6,949 nucleotides of DNA from Actinomycetota bacterium (GTDB taxonomy: Bacteria > Actinomycetota > UBA4738). The position numbers and the translations under genes were made by a program. Positions 4,756 to 6,949 of the stretch are shown here, piece by piece. Position 1 is the first letter of the stretch; each line of letters starts with the position of its first letter. The notes under the pieces were generated by a model. It had not been told where the DNA came from, did not search any database, and saw only the letters and a list, made by a program, of their open reading frames with translations. The stretch covers positions 1,612 to 8,560 of the forward strand of contig VAYC01000010.1 of the NCBI GenBank assembly GCA_005885025.1, read 5' to 3'.

Positions 4756-5772
4756 GTGACCTCCTTCTGGTCCGGCCTTCTGGGCAAGCTCCTGGGGCGG
4801 GAGGACCTCACCTTCCAGGAAGCATCCGAGGCCATGCGGAGGATCCTCACCGCGGAGGCCACGCCGGCACAGGTGGCGGGCTTCGCCGTCGCCCTCCGAG
4901 CGAAGGGCGAGACGCCGGACGAAGCGGGAGGGCTGGCCCAGGCGATGCTCGACCTGGCACCGCCCGTGGAGACCCCCGGGCCGGTCCTCGACACGACCGG
5001 CACCGGCGGCGACGGAGCCGGAACGATGAACGTGTCCACCTTGGCCGCCGTGGTCGCCGCCGGGGCGGGAGCGATCGTGGCCAAGCACGGGAACCGGGCC
5101 GTCTCGTCCCGGTGCGGCTCGGCGGACCTCCTCGAAGCGCTCGGGGTGAAGATCGCCGCCTCTCCGGAGGACGTGGCGCGATGCCTTGCGGACTGCGGGA
5201 TCGGCTTCATGTTCGCCCCTGTCTTCCATCCTGCCCTCTCGCAGGCGTCGGGCCCCCGGGGAGAGATCGGGGTCCCCACCGTGTTCGACTTCCTGGCCCC
5301 GCTGACCAACCCCGCGGGGCCGGCCTCGCAGCTGGTGGGCGTGCCCGAGGAACGGATGCAGGCCGTGATAGCCGGGGTGCTGGCTGCGCGGGGGACCCGG
5401 GCCTACGTCGTCCGGGGCGACGACGGGGTGGACGAGATCACCACCACCGGGCCGACACACCTGATGGAGACCCGGGGCGGGGTGGTGATGCGCAGGCATC
5501 TCCTGCCCATCGAGATGGGGGTGCAGGTGGCCCGCCGGACCGACCTGGCCGGGGGAGACGTGGAGCGCAACGTGGCGATCGCCAAGGCCGTCCTCGGTGG
5601 GGAGAAGGGCCCGCCGCGGGAGATCGTGGCGGTCAACGCCGCCGCGGCGCTGACGATCGCCGGACTGGCCGAGGACTTCGAGGAGGGGCTTGCCAACTCC
5701 CTGGAGTCGCTCGACTCGGGCAGGGCCGCCTCGGCGCTCACGAAGTGGGTCGAGGCCTCGAGTCGCGTCTAG
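4756..5772 (+). CDS. trpD: Anthranilate phosphoribosyltransferase
   Basis: A 338-residue cytoplasmic enzyme joining anthranilate to PRPP to give phosphoribosylanthranilate, the second step from chorismate to tryptophan. All family landmarks are present. The PRPP loop is DTTGTGGDG (79-87). The Lys-His-Gly-Asn block (110-113) continues through SSRCGSADLLEALG (117-130). His158-Pro159 leads to the anthranilate-binding Arg168 (PRGEIG), then PLTNPAGP (182-189), and the metal-binding pair Asp226-Glu227 in GDDGVDE. Small departures are Asp178 and Ala181 where VFN and LGPL are usual. The GTG at 4756 lacks a Shine-Dalgarno but gives the normal N-terminus with the LLGKLLGREDLT helix; coupling to the microprotein 13 bases upstream is likely. 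No other trp gene is in the window, so trpD is detached from a classical trp operon, as is common in Actinomycetota. Confidence 0.95.
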   Translation: MTSFWSGLLGKLLGREDLTFQEASEAMRRILTAEATPAQVAGFAVALRAKGETPDEAGGLAQAMLDLAPPVETPGPVLDTTGTGGDGAGTMNVSTLAAVVAAGAGAIVAKHGNRAVSSRCGSADLLEALGVKIAASPEDVARCLADCGIGFMFAPVFHPALSQASGPRGEIGVPTVFDFLAPLTNPAGPASQLVGVPEERMQAVIAGVLAARGTRAYVVRGDDGVDEITTTGPTHLMETRGGVVMRRHLLPIEMGVQVARRTDLAGGDVERNVAIAKAVLGGEKGPPREIVAVNAAAALTIAGLAEDFEEGLANSLESLDSGRAASALTKWVEASSRV

Positions 5773-5785
5773 ACGGGCTTCCGTC
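5772..5785. terminator. Short hairpin between convergent trpD and thiolase genes
   Basis: GACGG-GCTT-CCGTC forms a 5-pair stem with a 4-base loop in the 17-base gap between the two convergent stops. It starts on the last base of the trpD stop codon. There is no T-run on either strand. It is a plausible but weak bidirectional terminator. Confidence 0.3.
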
Positions 5786-5789
5786 GGGA

Positions 5790-6949
5790 TCAGGCTCGCT
5801 CGAGGACCATCGCCATCACCATGCCGCCCGAGATGCACAGGGTGGCCAGCCCCAGCGAGTACCCCTTCTCCCGCATCTCGTATGCAGCGGTGAGCACGAT
5901 GCGGGCCCCGGTCATGCCGATCGGGTGGCCCAGGGCGATGGCCCCGCCGTTGGGGTTCAACCGGTCGTGGTCGAGCTTCAGCTCGCGGTCGCACGCCAGT
6001 ACCTGGGCGGCGAAGGCCTCGTTCAGTTCGATCACCTCGAAGTCCCGGATGGACAAGCCCGTCTTCTCCAGGACCGCCTGGGTGGCCGGCACCACACCGA
6101 TCCCCATGTACGCGGGGTCCACTCCCGCCGATGCGTAGCCCACGATCCGGGCGAGCGTCGACCGCCCTTCGGCCTTCGCCCGAGCTTCGGACATAAGCAC
6201 GACCGCAGCGGCCCCGTCGGTGATGCCGCTGGAGTTGCCGGCGGTGACGGTCCCCGTGTCCTGGTCGAACACCGGCGTGAGCTTGGCGAGGCCTTCCAGG
6301 GTGGTCTCGGGCCGCGGATGCTCGTCGCGCTCCACCACCGTGACCTGTCCCTTCGTGCCGGGGACCTCGCTCGGCGCGATCTCCTTGGCCCGCCGATCCC
6401 ACGTCGCTCCGGCCTTCTGCTGGGAGCGCAGGGCGAACTCGTCTTGCTCCTCCCGGGGGATCGAATACCGCTTGGCCAGGTTCTCCGCCGTCTCGCCCAT
6501 GATGAGGCCGCACAGTGGGTCGAGGAACCCGTCCCTGTTCATGCCGTCGTGGACCGTGGCGTCGCCCATCCGGTAGCCGACCCTCATGCGATCCAGGAGG
6601 AAGGGCGTGCGGGTCATGTTCTCCTGCCCTCCGGCCACCACGACCTCCGCGTTCCCCAGGATGATCTGCTCCGCCGCCACCTGGATGGCCTTGACCCCCG
6701 AGCCGCAGGCCATGTTCACGGTGAAGGCGGGTTTCTCCTCGCCCAGCCCGGCGCGGTAGGCGACCTGCCGGGCGGGGTTGGGGCCGTTGCCGGCCTGGCG
6801 GGCGTGACCGAACACCAGCTCGTCGACGTCCTTCGGTTCGATCCCGGCCCGGCTCAGAGCCGCCGACACTGCATGGATCCCGAGGTCGACCGCTGGGACC
6901 TCGGTGAAGGCGCCGAGGAATTGCCCCACGGGCGTACGGGCGCCCTCTA
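5790..6949 (-). CDS. Acetyl-CoA acetyltransferase (thiolase), N-terminus cut by window edge
   Basis: A thiolase-superfamily enzyme condensing two acetyl-CoA to acetoacetyl-CoA, or running the reverse cleavage in fatty-acid or ketone breakdown. Reading the minus strand to the edge gives EGARTP directly before VGQFLGAF, the usual family N-terminus. The GTG at 6927-6929 is therefore an internal Val and the true start is a few codons beyond base 6949. Numbering from that Val, the nucleophile is Cys75 (NMACGSG), followed by NEAFA (303-307), His335 in GHPIGMTGAR, and the second catalytic Cys365 in LCISGGMVMA. The last motif departs from the usual CxGGGxG, having Ser367 and Val371. Visible length is 385 residues, close to the normal 390. 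It is convergent with trpD. Catabolic versus biosynthetic direction cannot be told from this sequence. Confidence 0.92.
   Translation of the reverse strand, partial: EGARTPVGQFLGAFTEVPAVDLGIHAVSAALSRAGIEPKDVDELVFGHARQAGNGPNPARQVAYRAGLGEEKPAFTVNMACGSGVKAIQVAAEQIILGNAEVVVAGGQENMTRTPFLLDRMRVGYRMGDATVHDGMNRDGFLDPLCGLIMGETAENLAKRYSIPREEQDEFALRSQQKAGATWDRRAKEIAPSEVPGTKGQVTVVERDEHPRPETTLEGLAKLTPVFDQDTGTVTAGNSSGITDGAAAVVLMSEARAKAEGRSTLARIVGYASAGVDPAYMGIGVVPATQAVLEKTGLSIRDFEVIELNEAFAAQVLACDRELKLDHDRLNPNGGAIALGHPIGMTGARIVLTAAYEMREKGYSLGLATLCISGGMVMAMVLERA

Noticed and set aside
4209..5309. 366-codon minus-strand open frame opposite the small genes and trpD
   Set aside because: It has no recognisable domain and its composition is that of the complement of real coding sequence.
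4708..6513. 601-codon minus-strand open frame across trpD and thiolase
   Set aside because: The translation is Arg/Gly/His/Pro-rich without family motifs. It overlaps trpD antisense and the thiolase in another frame, and both of those have complete catalytic signatures. It is a GC-rich shadow frame.
6927..6929. GTG as the start of the thiolase
   Set aside because: The frame stays open to the window edge and the preceding codons read EGARTP, the conserved thiolase N-terminus, so this is an internal Val.

Overview
The window is GC-rich, gene-dense chromosomal DNA. It most likely comes from an Actinomycetota (high-GC Gram-positive) bacterium. The reasons are the frequent GTG starts, the tightly packed and overlapping short operons, a TrpD that reads like mycobacterial-type TrpD along its C-terminal half, a KorB-type ferredoxin oxidoreductase, and a probable leaderless promoter. 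This placement is an inference from composition and protein style; no rRNA or other marker gene is present. No mobile element, CRISPR array, tRNA or rRNA was seen, and no gene-free stretch exceeds about 165 bases.

Layout, left to right. Bases 1-618 (+) hold the 3' end of korB, the beta subunit of 2-oxoglutarate:ferredoxin oxidoreductase. Nine bases later, convergently, a minus-strand pair occupies 628-2470: an aldo/keto reductase followed by a PfkB-family sugar or nucleoside kinase, probably one transcript. A 162-base divergent region, with a perfect 17-base palindrome in the reductase leader, separates this pair from a 62-residue zinc-binding protein (2633-2821, +). Convergent to that is a TIP-like aquaporin on the minus strand (2867-3601).

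The most distinctive part begins at the next divergent region (3602-3712), which carries a 15-base palindrome and a -10 element placed for leaderless transcription. From there a compact plus-strand operon runs to 5772. It contains a degenerate response-regulator receiver domain (3713-4105), a 96-residue protein with a half-degenerate zinc ribbon (4102-4392), a 78-residue protein of unknown function (4389-4625), a 35-residue single-pass membrane microprotein (4635-4742) and trpD, anthranilate phosphoribosyltransferase (4756-5772). The first three genes overlap by 4 bases each and the last two follow after 9 and 13 bases. At the right edge, convergent to trpD, is an acetyl-CoA acetyltransferase (thiolase) whose N-terminus runs out of the window.

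Most of the window is housekeeping metabolism: 2-oxoacid oxidation, thiolase chemistry, redox of carbonyls, sugar phosphorylation, solute channel and tryptophan synthesis. The candidate for an undescribed system is the coupled set of pseudo-receiver, two small soluble proteins, a membrane microprotein and trpD. Nothing in the sequence states what it does. The layout suggests that a small regulatory or assembly module is co-expressed with a biosynthetic enzyme.
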